This document shows positions 34,638 to 43,200 of a stretch of 64,000 nt of DNA, one piece after another. This stretch comes from a bacterium UBP15_UBA6099 (lineage in GTDB: Bacteria > UBP15 > UBA6099). Each line of letters opens with the position of its first letter. Position 1 is the stretch's first letter. The notes below the pieces were generated by a model. The model searched no databases, had not been told where the DNA came from, and worked only from the letters and a program-made list of their open reading frames with translations. The DNA is taken from contig DIWT01000021.1 of assembly GCA_002435745.1 (NCBI GenBank), forward strand, positions 47,563 through 111,562, read 5' to 3'. Both the position numbers and the translations under genes were made by a program.

Positions 34638-35087
34638 ATGAAAAACAAAGGATTCACAATACTTGAGGTCATGCTGGTCGTGATATTAATCAGCATACTC
34701 GCCGCTATCGTGATACCGAGATTCGTGGTGTCTACGAAGCACGCAAAGGTTCAATCCTGCGAAATGAACCGCGCCATTATTAACAAAGCAGTGGAATCGT
34801 TCTATTTCGTGGAAGCCACGTGGCCGGACTTGGACCTGAATATTCTTAAGCAGTCATCGCTTAACGCCGATATGACGGCGAGCGGCGACTACGATCCGGA
34901 TTGGTATGACGCTCGCGGCGACTACGCGACAACCTATACGCAGAACGAGTTGTATAGGCTGTCGTCAAAGTACTTCCCGGACGGGATTCCCACATGTCCG
35001 CTGGACGAGTCGTCCTATGTTTTGTTCCCGTCGCCGATATTCAGAGTTTCCGGACATAGGGAAGGCGCGGGGACGCACGTATATTAA
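34638..35087 (+). CDS. Type IV pilin-like protein 3
   Basis: 149 residues. Leader MKNKG, then 'FTILEVMLVVILISILAA'. It is very close to pilin 4, sharing 'CEMNRAIINK', 'DLNI-K-SSLN-DM-ASGDYDPDWYD' positions, 'YFPDGIPTCP' and 'GHREGAGTHV'. This is clear evidence of recent tandem duplication. The variable part is between about residues 85 and 105. SD AAGGG. Likely cotranscribed with its neighbours, 45 bp after pilin 2. Confidence 0.88.
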   Translation: MKNKGFTILEVMLVVILISILAAIVIPRFVVSTKHAKVQSCEMNRAIINKAVESFYFVEATWPDLDLNILKQSSLNADMTASGDYDPDWYDARGDYATTYTQNELYRLSSKYFPDGIPTCPLDESSYVLFPSPIFRVSGHREGAGTHVY

Positions 35088-35124
35088 TAAGTAAAAATAA
35101 TTACCTTTAAAGGAGTGTATTGTT

Positions 35125-35580
35125 ATGAAAAGCAAAAGCGCGGGATTCACGATTCTTGAGGTCATGTTGGTTGTTATTCTGATCAGCATACTTGCGGCAA
35201 TAGTGATTCCCAGATTTGTCGTATCGGCTCGACAAGCGAAGGTTCAGTCCTGCGAAATGAACCGCGCCATCATCAACAAACAGATAGAGGCGTTCTATTT
35301 TGTTGAAGCCACGTGGCCGGACACGGATCTGAATATCTTCAAGCAGTCGTCGCTCAACCCGGATATGGTTGCAAGCGGCGATTATGATCCGGACTGGTAC
35401 GATCAGGGAAATAATTATGCGACAACATATTCCACAGCCGAGTTGTATACGTTGTCTGCAAGGTATTTCCCGGACGGGATTCCCACATGTCCTGTGGACG
35501 AGTCATCATATACGATGGGGCCGTCTCCGCTGTACAGAATCACCGGACACAGGGAAGGCGCAGGAACGCACGTATTTTAA
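35125..35580 (+). CDS. Type IV pilin-like protein 4
   Basis: 151 residues. Leader MKSKSAG, then 'FTILEVMLVVILISILAA'. Closest paralogue of pilin 3; differences cluster in the loop 'DQGNNYATTYSTAELYTLSA' and near 'YTMGPSPLYRITGH'. The Cys pair is conserved. It has the best SD of the array (AAAGGAG, about 8 nt before ATG), which may raise its expression. An intrinsic terminator follows at 35655-35687, so genes 1-4 probably make one unit. Confidence 0.88.
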   Translation: MKSKSAGFTILEVMLVVILISILAAIVIPRFVVSARQAKVQSCEMNRAIINKQIEAFYFVEATWPDTDLNIFKQSSLNPDMVASGDYDPDWYDQGNNYATTYSTAELYTLSARYFPDGIPTCPVDESSYTMGPSPLYRITGHREGAGTHVF

Positions 35581-35596
35581 GTCGGCGTCTGACGGA

Positions 35597-35618
35597 TTAT
35601 GCCGGACGCCCGGCATAA
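35597..35618. repeat. Perfect 9-bp inverted repeat after pilin 4
   Basis: TTATGCCGG (35597-35605), loop ACGC, CCGGCATAA (35610-35618). No T tract follows, so it is more likely an RNA 3'-end stabiliser or DNA site than a terminator. Confidence 0.6.
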
Positions 35619-35654
35619 ACGATGGAGCAACAACTTAATCGCTGAACTTCAGAG

Positions 35655-35687
35655 AAGCCGCGTCGCTTGTAAGCGCGTGGCTTTTTT
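35655..35687 (+). terminator. Intrinsic terminator after pilin genes 1-4
   Basis: AAGCCGCG and CGTGGCTT pair (one G-U) with an inner CGCTT/AAGCG stem, followed by TTTTTT. Confidence 0.75.
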
Positions 35688-35733
35688 GATAAAATGACAA
35701 AAGCGCGGCAATCATTGAACGAAGGGTTAATTG

Positions 35734-36090
35734 ATGGCGGGATCTCATCCAAGACAGAGGGGAGTCTCGATAGGCGAGGTGGTTCTCGTCGTGCTGTTGG
35801 TTTCAATAATCGCCGCGATAGTAATACCCAGATTCAAGAATATTACGATGGACGCGAAATATGAAGCATGTAGAACGAATGTCGCGAACATTAACGCTCT
35901 CGTTCAACTGTACTATATCAAAGAGGGAACATGGCCTCTGCCTGATTTGAGCGACATAGCGATTGATGTGGAGTATTTTCCCGAACTGCAAATGCCTGAA
36001 TGCCCTGTGACGCCCGGATCTGCGTATGAAATATGGCCTGTCGGCCATAGAGTCACAGGGCATGTGAAAGGGAATTCCGTTCATCCTTGA
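35734..36090 (+). CDS. Type IV pilin-like protein 5 (divergent)
   Basis: About 118 residues from the ATG at 35734 (AAGGG 7 nt upstream). Leader MAGSHPRQRG is followed by Val-Ser-Ile-Gly-Glu and a hydrophobic helix to 'IVIPRF', so Glu5 is kept but Phe1 is Val. The head is shorter than in pilins 1-4: 'YEACRTNVANINALVQLYYIKEGTWP', then 'YFPELQMPECPVTPGSAY' and 'HRVTGHVKG'. It retains the two-Cys plan. It lies beyond the terminator, so it may be expressed separately, perhaps as a minor pilin. Confidence 0.82.
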   Translation: MAGSHPRQRGVSIGEVVLVVLLVSIIAAIVIPRFKNITMDAKYEACRTNVANINALVQLYYIKEGTWPLPDLSDIAIDVEYFPELQMPECPVTPGSAYEIWPVGHRVTGHVKGNSVHP

Positions 36091-36129
36091 TTTTGAGTAT
36101 GGTCAGTCGGTTGTCGGGAAGGCCTGATT

Positions 36130-36600
36130 TTGCTGCCTATAGAATCTAACAGATGGTGGATGTTCTGGGGGATCGTTGTCGCGGTCTTTGCTCTTATAAT
36201 GTTCAACCTTACCGGAATGCCGTTCTCCGTGGCTGGAAGCTCAGAAAGCGACATCACAAGAGAAGCCATAATGAATGATAGTTCGCTTACGGACCAAGAA
36301 CGTCAAGCCATGCTTGACCCTCAGGCGGCAATAGAATACACGAAGACGACAGTTTGCAGGCAGCACGCCAATTTGATAAACATGATGGTTGAAATATGGT
36401 ATGTGAATCATGGCGGAGTGTGGCCGAATCCCGACCTGAGCGATATTGGAAGAGACAAGGATTATTTCCCAAACGGAGCGCCGATATGTCCGTATAACGG
36501 AATGCCGTACGCTCTTGACCCCACGACCCACAGAGTAGAATTGAACTTCTACGAAGTGGATGATGGCAAGATTGAAGAAACAATAGAATCAATGAGATAG
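36130..36600 (+). CDS. Membrane-anchored protein with pilin-like head
   Basis: 156 residues, TTG start with GGGAAGG 7 nt upstream. The N-terminus 'NRWWMFWGIVVAVFALIMFNL' is an ordinary single membrane span with no prepilin cleavage motif. From about residue 75 the protein repeats the plan of pilin 5: 'TTVCRQHANLINMMVEIWYVN', 'WPNPDLSDIGRDKDYFPNGAPICPYNG', then 'THRV'. The two cysteines and the 'WP..DLSDI' and 'YFP' landmarks align. Between anchor and head there is an acidic/polar stretch. I infer a pilin paralogue that stays in the membrane; no known family name is assigned. Confidence 0.7.
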   Translation: MLPIESNRWWMFWGIVVAVFALIMFNLTGMPFSVAGSSESDITREAIMNDSSLTDQERQAMLDPQAAIEYTKTTVCRQHANLINMMVEIWYVNHGGVWPNPDLSDIGRDKDYFPNGAPICPYNGMPYALDPTTHRVELNFYEVDDGKIEETIESMR

Positions 36601-36663
36601 CTATCCGTAGGAAGCTTCTTCTTGATATATAATCGGAAATAGAGCAGAAAACGAGAATAATCA

Positions 36664-36692
36664 TTGAAATTGCTGATGATAATGAGTATATT
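36664..36692 (+). promoter_or_regulatory. Promoter of the remA-gmk-rpoZ-coaBC operon
   Basis: TTGAAA (36664-36669), 17 bp, TATATT (36687-36692). The predicted start near 36699 is about 60 nt before remA. Confidence 0.55.
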
Positions 36693-36760
36693 CTGAGTTT
36701 ATTGTTTTTTTAATCTGTTAAAGATGAGAGTTGCAAAATTGGTTTTTGCGGAGGAGAATC

Positions 36761-37030
36761 TTGGACACCAAGCTTATCAATGTGGGATTCGGCAACATAA
36801 TATCTGCAAACAGGGTAATATCCATTGTGTCGCCCGAATCTGCTCCGATAAAAAGGCTTATTCAAGAAGCAAAGGGAAAAGGCACGCTGATTGCTTCCAC
36901 ATGCGGAAGAAGAACTAGGGCGATAATCGTCATGGACAGCGGTCATATAGTGCTATCGGCGCTGCAACCGGAGACGATAGCCAACAGGTTTATGGATAAA
37001 GAATCATCAGCAGGCGAAGCAAAATCCTGA
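36761..37030 (+). CDS. remA: RemA-like DUF370 DNA-binding regulator
   Basis: 89 residues from the TTG at 36761, with GGAGGAG at 36750-36756; upstream codons in frame have no SD. 'DTKLINVGFGNIISANRVISIVSPES' onward, 'RRTRAIIVMDSGHIVLSALQPETIANRF' is full-length DUF370. In Bacillus RemA forms ring-like DNA-binding oligomers that activate matrix and osmoprotection genes. Here it heads remA-gmk-rpoZ-coaBC, the conserved order in Firmicutes and relatives. It overlaps gmk by 1 nt. Confidence 0.9.
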   Translation: MDTKLINVGFGNIISANRVISIVSPESAPIKRLIQEAKGKGTLIASTCGRRTRAIIVMDSGHIVLSALQPETIANRFMDKESSAGEAKS

Positions 37031-37650
37031 TGAATCAGAATCTTCCGGAAGAGAAAAGAACGGTAGTCGTGGTGTCCGGCCCGTCGGGCGCGGGCAAGTC
37101 AACCGTGCTGAAGGAAGTTTTTAAGGATGCCGAAATAATTAAGTCGGTGGAGTACTCCTTGTCCGCGACAACTAGGCCACCGAGGCCGGGCGAGGAAGAC
37201 GGAACGAGTTATCATTTTCTGACGGAAGGCAAGTTCGACAAGATGGTGTCAGGCGGGGAATTTCTTGAATGGGCGAAGGTGCATAACCACAGATACGGCA
37301 CTCCCAAGGCAAACATTGCGAGGGCGTTTGCGTCAGGCAAGGACCTTTTGCTTGAGATAGACGTGCAAGGGGCATTAAGGGTAAAGAAAGAGTATCCCGA
37401 CGCGGCGCTGATATTTATAACAGCTCCGCCGGATGTGTTTAGGGCGCGTTTACAGAATCGCCCGTCGAACCTGACCGGGGAGGCTCTCGCTCAAGAAATC
37501 GAGATCAGAATGAACACTGCGCGCCGAGAGCTTGAGCTTATGGGGCAGTATGACTATCTTGTAATTAACGACAGACTTGACGAATCCGTAAAAAAGGTTA
37601 TATCTATTATAATCGCTGAGAGGTGCCGGTTGACGGCTGCTTTGCGGTGA
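37030..37650 (+). CDS. gmk: Guanylate kinase
   Basis: 206 residues. Gmk phosphorylates GMP to GDP. P-loop 'VVVSGPSGAGKST' is near residue 12, the GMP-binding 'SLSATTRPPRPGEEDGTSYHF' segment near 42, and the lid region with 'RLQNRPSN' near 140. Length is normal. It overlaps remA by 1 nt and is followed by rpoZ after 30 bp. Confidence 0.95.
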   Translation: MNQNLPEEKRTVVVVSGPSGAGKSTVLKEVFKDAEIIKSVEYSLSATTRPPRPGEEDGTSYHFLTEGKFDKMVSGGEFLEWAKVHNHRYGTPKANIARAFASGKDLLLEIDVQGALRVKKEYPDAALIFITAPPDVFRARLQNRPSNLTGEALAQEIEIRMNTARRELELMGQYDYLVINDRLDESVKKVISIIIAERCRLTAALR

Positions 37651-37680
37651 AAAGGGCTTTCGCGCCCCGGAGGAAAGATA

Positions 37681-38058
37681 ATGGCGTTCGATCAATTTGC
37701 AACCGAAGACTTGCTGAAGAACTTCAACGGGAATAAATATATGCTCGTGAATGTGGCCGCTCTGAGAGCGCGCCAGATTAACGACGGCGTGCGCGTGTAC
37801 GTCAAATCGGACAGCAGGCATCCGTTGCAGACAGCGCTCGAAGAGATTGCGCAAGGTTTTATTGGGTTTACTCTTGGAGCGGATGAAATTTCTCCTGAAG
37901 ACCTCGAACCCGAAGAAGACGTTATCAGCTTCGACGAGATGGTCAATCTCGACGGCGACTTTGATTTTGAGGACGAAGAAGCGTTCGACATTGAGCCGCT
38001 GGATTTCGAAGACGACTTCGCGGGCATGGAAGAATTCGGGTACGAAGTGGAAGAGTGA
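37681..38058 (+). CDS. rpoZ: RNA polymerase omega subunit with acidic C-terminal tail
   Basis: 125 residues. Residues about 20-75 show the omega core ('NKYMLVNVAALRARQIND', then 'HPLQTALEEIAQG'), which helps fold and hold beta-prime. From about residue 78 to the end the sequence is nearly all Asp, Glu and Phe ('DFDFEDEEAFDIEPLDFEDD'), an acidic tail that roughly doubles the usual conserved core. SD GGAGGAAAG precedes the ATG. Its place after gmk supports the call. Confidence 0.88.
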   Translation: MAFDQFATEDLLKNFNGNKYMLVNVAALRARQINDGVRVYVKSDSRHPLQTALEEIAQGFIGFTLGADEISPEDLEPEEDVISFDEMVNLDGDFDFEDEEAFDIEPLDFEDDFAGMEEFGYEVEE

Positions 38059-39296
38059 TGGAGCGCAGACTCCTGCTGGGCATAACGGGCGGCATCGCCG
38101 CCTACAAATGTCCGTACCTCATAAGACTGTTCAAACAGAATAATGTTGAAGTGAAAGTGGTTGCGACTTCGCATGCCATGGAGTTCGTCACCCGAGTGAC
38201 TCTTGAAGCTCTTTCCGGACAGCCGCTTTACATGGATATGTTCGGACCTAGAGGCGACTCTTACGAGCACATCGAACTCGCAAAATGGGCGGACGTTATG
38301 GTTATCGCTCCGACGACCGCAAACTGCGCGGCGAAATTTGCGAACGGAATCGCGGACGATTTGCTGAGCGCGCTGTTTCTGACTTTCAAGAAGCCGGCGC
38401 TGCTGGCTCCCGCGATGAACACGGCCATGTACATCGACGCCGCCACGACAAGGAATCTGAAAATACTCAGGGAGCGAGGAGTGAAGGTGATTGAGCCGGA
38501 CTCCGGGCCGCTAGCCTGCGGGGACGCCGGGTTGGGGAGGATGGCGGAGCCGGAACAGATTTTTGAGCGAGCGATGCTGATGTTCGCCGACCGAGATGCG
38601 TTGTGCGGCAAAAAAGCTCTTGTGACCGCTTCAGCGACAAGGGAGCGTATAGACCCGGTAAGGTTCATCTCCAACCGCTCCACAGGGAAAATGGGGTATG
38701 CCATAGCCGAAACTCTGGCGATGTGCGGCGCGGACGTTACTCTGGTGACGGGGCCGTCAAACCTCGCCTCTCCAGCGGATGTCAACATGGTCAGGGTGGA
38801 ATCAGCGCAGGATATGTATGAGGCTGTGATGGCGCGCGCGGAAGGTTCTGACATAATAATAAAGGCTGCGGCAGTCGCGGATTTCACTCCCGCAACTGTA
38901 TCCGAATCTAAGATAAAAAAGACCGGCGACGGGCTTACTCTTGAATTGAAACGCACCAAGGATATACTGGCGTCCCTGTCTGAGATGAAGAAGGAAGGTC
39001 AGCTTTTAATTGGATTTGCCGCCGAATCGGACGACCATTTTTCAAATGCCGTCGGAAAACTGGTTAAGAAGAAGCTTGATCTGATTGTTATGAATGATAT
39101 ACGCGCGACGGACGCGGGATTCGGGACCGACACCAACAGAGTGATGTTTGTTATGCCGGGCGTAAAAGGTTCTCCTCCTGAAGGCTGGCAGGCCAAGGAG
39201 ACTTCCGATGCGTCTGTTTTCATGAGAGCGACACCTCTTCTCAGTAAATATTCGGTGGCTGATGAGCTTGTTAAAATCATCATCAGCATGATGTAG
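38058..39296 (+). CDS. coaBC: Bifunctional phosphopantothenoylcysteine decarboxylase/synthetase
   Basis: 412 residues; ATG at 38058 overlaps the rpoZ stop. CoaBC makes 4'-phosphopantetheine in CoA synthesis. The N-terminal flavin decarboxylase half has 'GITGGIAAYK', 'APTTANCAAKFANGIADDLL', 'PAMNTAMY' and the active-site 'PLACGDAGLGRM'. The C-terminal synthetase half starts near 185 ('KALVTASATRERIDPVRFISNRSTGKMG') and includes 'AAAVADF' and 'KIKK'. A stretch near 365-390 ('GVKGSPPEGWQAKETSDAS') is longer than in common homologues. Confidence 0.94.
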   Translation: MERRLLLGITGGIAAYKCPYLIRLFKQNNVEVKVVATSHAMEFVTRVTLEALSGQPLYMDMFGPRGDSYEHIELAKWADVMVIAPTTANCAAKFANGIADDLLSALFLTFKKPALLAPAMNTAMYIDAATTRNLKILRERGVKVIEPDSGPLACGDAGLGRMAEPEQIFERAMLMFADRDALCGKKALVTASATRERIDPVRFISNRSTGKMGYAIAETLAMCGADVTLVTGPSNLASPADVNMVRVESAQDMYEAVMARAEGSDIIIKAAAVADFTPATVSESKIKKTGDGLTLELKRTKDILASLSEMKKEGQLLIGFAAESDDHFSNAVGKLVKKKLDLIVMNDIRATDAGFGTDTNRVMFVMPGVKGSPPEGWQAKETSDASVFMRATPLLSKYSVADELVKIIISMM

Positions 39297-39367
39297 AACC
39301 CCTTTTTCAACCTTCTTTTTTATCCCGGAATCGCCGATAGAGCCGACGAACTGGAGCGATTTTCATA

Positions 39368-39400
39368 GCGGCGAACTGCTTCGTTGCCGCCGCATTTTTT
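39368..39400 (+). terminator. Intrinsic terminator after coaBC
   Basis: GCGGCgAAC (one bulged G) pairs with GTTGCCGC around TGCTTC, followed by CGCATTTTTT. Confidence 0.7.
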
Positions 39401-39409
39401 GTTCAGTAG

Positions 39410-39428
39410 GGGCGCGGTTTCCGCGCCC
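39410..39428. repeat. GC-rich hairpin GGGCGCGG-TTT-CCGCGCCC
   Basis: Perfect 8-bp stem with a 3-nt loop and no T tract. The flanking GTAGGGGCGCGG resembles palindromic intergenic repeats seen in many genomes; only one copy is present here. Confidence 0.55.
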
Positions 39429-39635
39429 AATAACTGAGACAATTTGGGGCGTGGCAACCCGGCTCCTTCTGCAAAAAGCGCCTTGCGCTCCGCGTTTCAT
39501 CCGCTCTGAACAATCGCTCCCGAATCCTAACACGGATTAGTGTTTTTATGAGAATTTGTTTGAAACCGTGGAAGAGCGGGTAAATAGTGTTCAGTTAGTG
39601 TGATTAAATGATATATAGGCCGGCAAGGGGGAGAC

Positions 39636-40058
39636 ATGAATAATCAACCGAAGATACTTGTTGTCGAAGATGATGACGACCTGCGGGAGCTCCTTGGCGA
39701 GGCCTTGGAAAACGCCGGATACAGGACAGAGCTCGTGTCAGGGTATTGCGAGGCGACCCGAGCTTTGGACACAGACAAGTTCGACCTAGTGGCTCTTGAT
39801 CTTATGCTTCCGGACGGGGACGGGATGGAAATATGCGATAGAGCGGTGAACCCTCGAGACGGCGGATCCGGCGCGGCCGTGCTGGTGTTGTCAGGAAGAA
39901 ACAGTATCGAATGCAAATTGAAAAGTTTTATGAGCGGGGCGAGGCGTTTCGTGTCCAAGCCTTTCGAAATTGACGAGTTGATCTCAGCGGTAAAAGAAAC
40001 GCTTAAAGGGCATTGTGTGGCAGCGGCCCCGCCGCCGGCTCCTTTGCCGGGGTTGTGA
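39636..40058 (+). CDS. Stand-alone response regulator receiver
   Basis: 140 residues, a single REC domain. The acidic pocket is 'VVEDDDDLRELL' (residues about 9-20), the phosphoacceptor Asp is in 'LVALDLMLPDGDG' (near 55), the Ser switch in 'VLVLSGR' and the conserved Lys in 'RFVSKPFE' (near 108). There is no output domain; the tail is Pro/Ala-rich. No histidine kinase is nearby, so its partner is elsewhere. Receivers of this CheY-like kind act by protein-protein contact. Confidence 0.88.
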   Translation: MNNQPKILVVEDDDDLRELLGEALENAGYRTELVSGYCEATRALDTDKFDLVALDLMLPDGDGMEICDRAVNPRDGGSGAAVLVLSGRNSIECKLKSFMSGARRFVSKPFEIDELISAVKETLKGHCVAAAPPPAPLPGL

Positions 40059-40272
40059 TTTTTGCTTTTTTGACAAGTTAGATTTTCACCCGCGCGATTT
40101 TCCATGAAAAAACAAAAATGATGTGGGAATATCGACGCTCAGAACCGACTGATATTGTTTGACTTCGAATGTAAGACATTCTCATTTTTGACAACCTTTC
40201 TATTCAATCCCGCCTGACGGAGTGTATAATTAGCGCGCGCGGACATGACCGCCGCGACCGGGAGGTTCCACA

Positions 40273-43200
40273 ATGAACCTGACCAAGTTTTTTCTTGAAA
40301 AACCAATTTTTACAATTGTGATAATGCTGTTGCTGGTGTGGTTCGGGGCGGGGTCTCTGCTCAAGCTTAGAGTGGAGACGCTGCCGGAGGTGAACGCGCC
40401 GGTGATATACGCGGCCATTCCTCTTGTGGGAGGGGCTCCTGAGGAGGTCGAAAGCCTAGTCACCATCCCTGTGGAACAGAAGATCGCTGAACTTGAAGAT
40501 GTTTCTCGTGTTTCTTCTTCATCATGGCATAACGTGTCGTTGGTGGTTGTTTATTTCAACGAGACGGTCGACCCGGAAACGAAGTTCAAGGAGTTCAGAG
40601 ACAAGATTAGCGAGGCTAAGGCGTTGCTGCCTGCCGAGGCGCTTGATCCGATTGTGCAGGAGATAAGCTTTGAAAATCTGCCGATGATGTTTCTTGGCTT
40701 TTCAGGCGACAACAAGAGCCAGCACGAGCTGAGCATGTACGCTTCGACTATAAAGAAAGAGCTTGAAGCCATTCCGGGCGTAAAGAGAATAGTGATGACC
40801 GGAGCGACGGAAAAAAGGATAGAAATCGGGATGCGTCCCGACGCGCTGCAGAAGTACGGAACGGATCCCTTGAAGTATCTGATTGAGAACCTTGAAAAGA
40901 TAAACACGAACTTTCCCGGCGGAAAGCTGACAGTGATGAATAAGGAGTACACTGTCCGGACGCTCGGCAAGTTCGACAAGATGGCTGATCTCAAGCGGAT
41001 GGCGGTAGGGACTCACGAGGGAGAGCCGATAAGGCTTTCGATGATGGCGGACATCGAGGAGACATATCCTCAATCCGAAACTATCGCGCATGTGGACGGG
41101 CATCGCGGAGTGACGCTGGCGATAATGAAGAAACGCGGCCACGGAACTATAAATGTCGCCGACAGGATAAAGGAAAAGCTCAAGGACTACGACAATGTGG
41201 TTGTGATGTCCGACGCTTCTGAGTTTGTCAGGCATCAGATCGGCGAGTTGAGGAATCATGCGGCGTGGGGCGTATGCCTTGTTCTGGCGGTGCTGTTCAT
41301 TTCGCTGGGGTTCAGAGTCGCCGCGATAGTGAGTTTCGCCATACCTATGTCATTCCTTATGACGTTCACCGCGATGTATTTCAAAGGAATGACAATAGAC
41401 ATGGTGTCGCTGTTTTCGTTGCTGTTGGCGCTCGGGATGATGGTGGACAACTCGATAGTGGTGTGCGAGAACATTTATCGTCACATGACGCTGGGAAAGA
41501 GCGCGGATCGCGCCGCGCTGGAGGCGACCAACGAAGTCGGTTGGCCCATATTTTCATCTACTGCGGCGGTGGTGGCGGCGTTTCTTCCGATCGGGATATT
41601 TCTAAAAGGGCCGATCGGGGAGTTCACGCGCCCCATTTCGATAGTGGTCACGTTCGCGCTGCTCGCGTCGCTGATTGTGGCGAATTTTTTCAACCCGGTT
41701 CTTTGCTCGATATTCATGAAGAAGATAAAGAAAGAAGAGGAGCGGAAGAGCGGCAGAATAGGTCTGCGCGCGCGCGCGGGATACGGCAGGATTGTGGAGT
41801 GGTGTCTGGATCACGGGATGATTGTGATGAGCGCCGCGGGCCTGATACTTGTTTCGAGCGTTCTGCTGGTAGTTTTAAAAATTGTGGGACTTCAACTGTT
41901 TCCGCAACTGGACACAGCCAAGTTTTATATCGACCTGAAGACTCCGCCGGGAAGCACGATGGAGGACACTCGGGAATCCGTCGCGAAGATAGAGAAGTTC
42001 TTTGACGAATCGAAGTACGTGAAGCATTACGTGTCAAACGTGGGGTCATCGGGGACGCGCATAGAGATAGACGATCATATTTATTTCGGATCGAACATCG
42101 CTCGCTTCATAGTAGACCTCAAGCCGATGAAGGAGACCGGAAAATCGCACAAGAAAATACTGGAGGAATTCAGATACAGGATTTCCACCATGTTCGAAGA
42201 CGGCACGGAAGCGGTCTTTATTGAAAAAGTGCTTGGGCCGCCGGTAGGCCCGCCGATAAACATTCAGGTTTCAGGCAACGATTTCGCGCGCCTTAGAAAG
42301 ACGACAGAGGTTATAGAGGAAATGCTCAGGAACCAGCGGGGAGTGGTCGATCTGAAGAACGACGCCCCCGGCAACATTCCTCAGATAGTTCTCAAGACAA
42401 GGCAGGATGAGCTTGCGGGCGCGGGAATGACGACGCGCGACATCGGAGGTTTCATCTTCCTTGCCCTAACCGGACATAAAATCGGCGACATAATGGTCGG
42501 CGATGAGAAGACTGACATTTTCTTAAAAATCAAAAAAGACCCGAATCAGGATGTGACGGCTCTTCAATCTCAATCTTTCACGCTCCCTTCGGGAGAAGAG
42601 AAATATTTCAGCGATCTTTTGTCTTTCCAGTTGACGGACGGGCTTTCTTCGATTGAGCGGGAGCAGGGCAGGCGCACGATAACCATCGAAGCAAACGTTG
42701 CCGCAGGGTTCGAGGCAAAAAGGATTGTGGACGCTCTCAAGCTCAGGATGCCGGGGTTGCGCGAACAGATGATAGCCGCCGACCCTGAGATGAAGAACGT
42801 GAATATCGAGTTCGCCGGGGAGACGATGCTGCTCGGAGAGGCGATGAAGAACCTCAGCGTGGCGTTTCTCGTGTCCATGATTTTTATCTATCTCATACTG
42901 CTGATCGAGTTCAAGTCGACAACGCAGCCGTTGATAATTCTCGTATGCGTGCCATACGCGCTGGTTGGCGTTATTCTCACGCTGCTTATCCTAGGGTATT
43001 CATTCAGCATTCTCGCCGGAATAGGCTTGCTGTGCTTGGTTGGAATCGTGGTGAACAACGGAATAATATACATCGACTACGCGAACCTTCTGAGGGAGCG
43101 CGGAATGAAGAGACGCGAGGCGTGCGTGGAAGCGTGTCTGACGAGGATGCGCCCGATCATACTCACAAAGATAACCGTCATCCTCGGCATATTGCCTCTG

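Larger units (their letters stand above)
39297..39635. other. Gap between coaBC and receiver gene: terminator and hairpins
   Basis: No gene. It contains the coaBC terminator (39368-39400), a GC-rich hairpin (39410-39428), and a small AACAC/GTGTT stem followed by five T near 39530. AAGGGGGAG gives the SD of the next gene. Confidence 0.6.

Noticed and set aside
33639..35580. Repeated DNA in the pilin array as a CRISPR or tandem repeat
   Set aside because: The repetition comes from paralogous coding genes with separate SD sites and no short regular spacers.
40188..40230. TTGACA and TATAAT upstream of the RND gene as one promoter
   Set aside because: The spacing is 31 bp; TATAAT may still be a -10, but the -35 partner is unclear.
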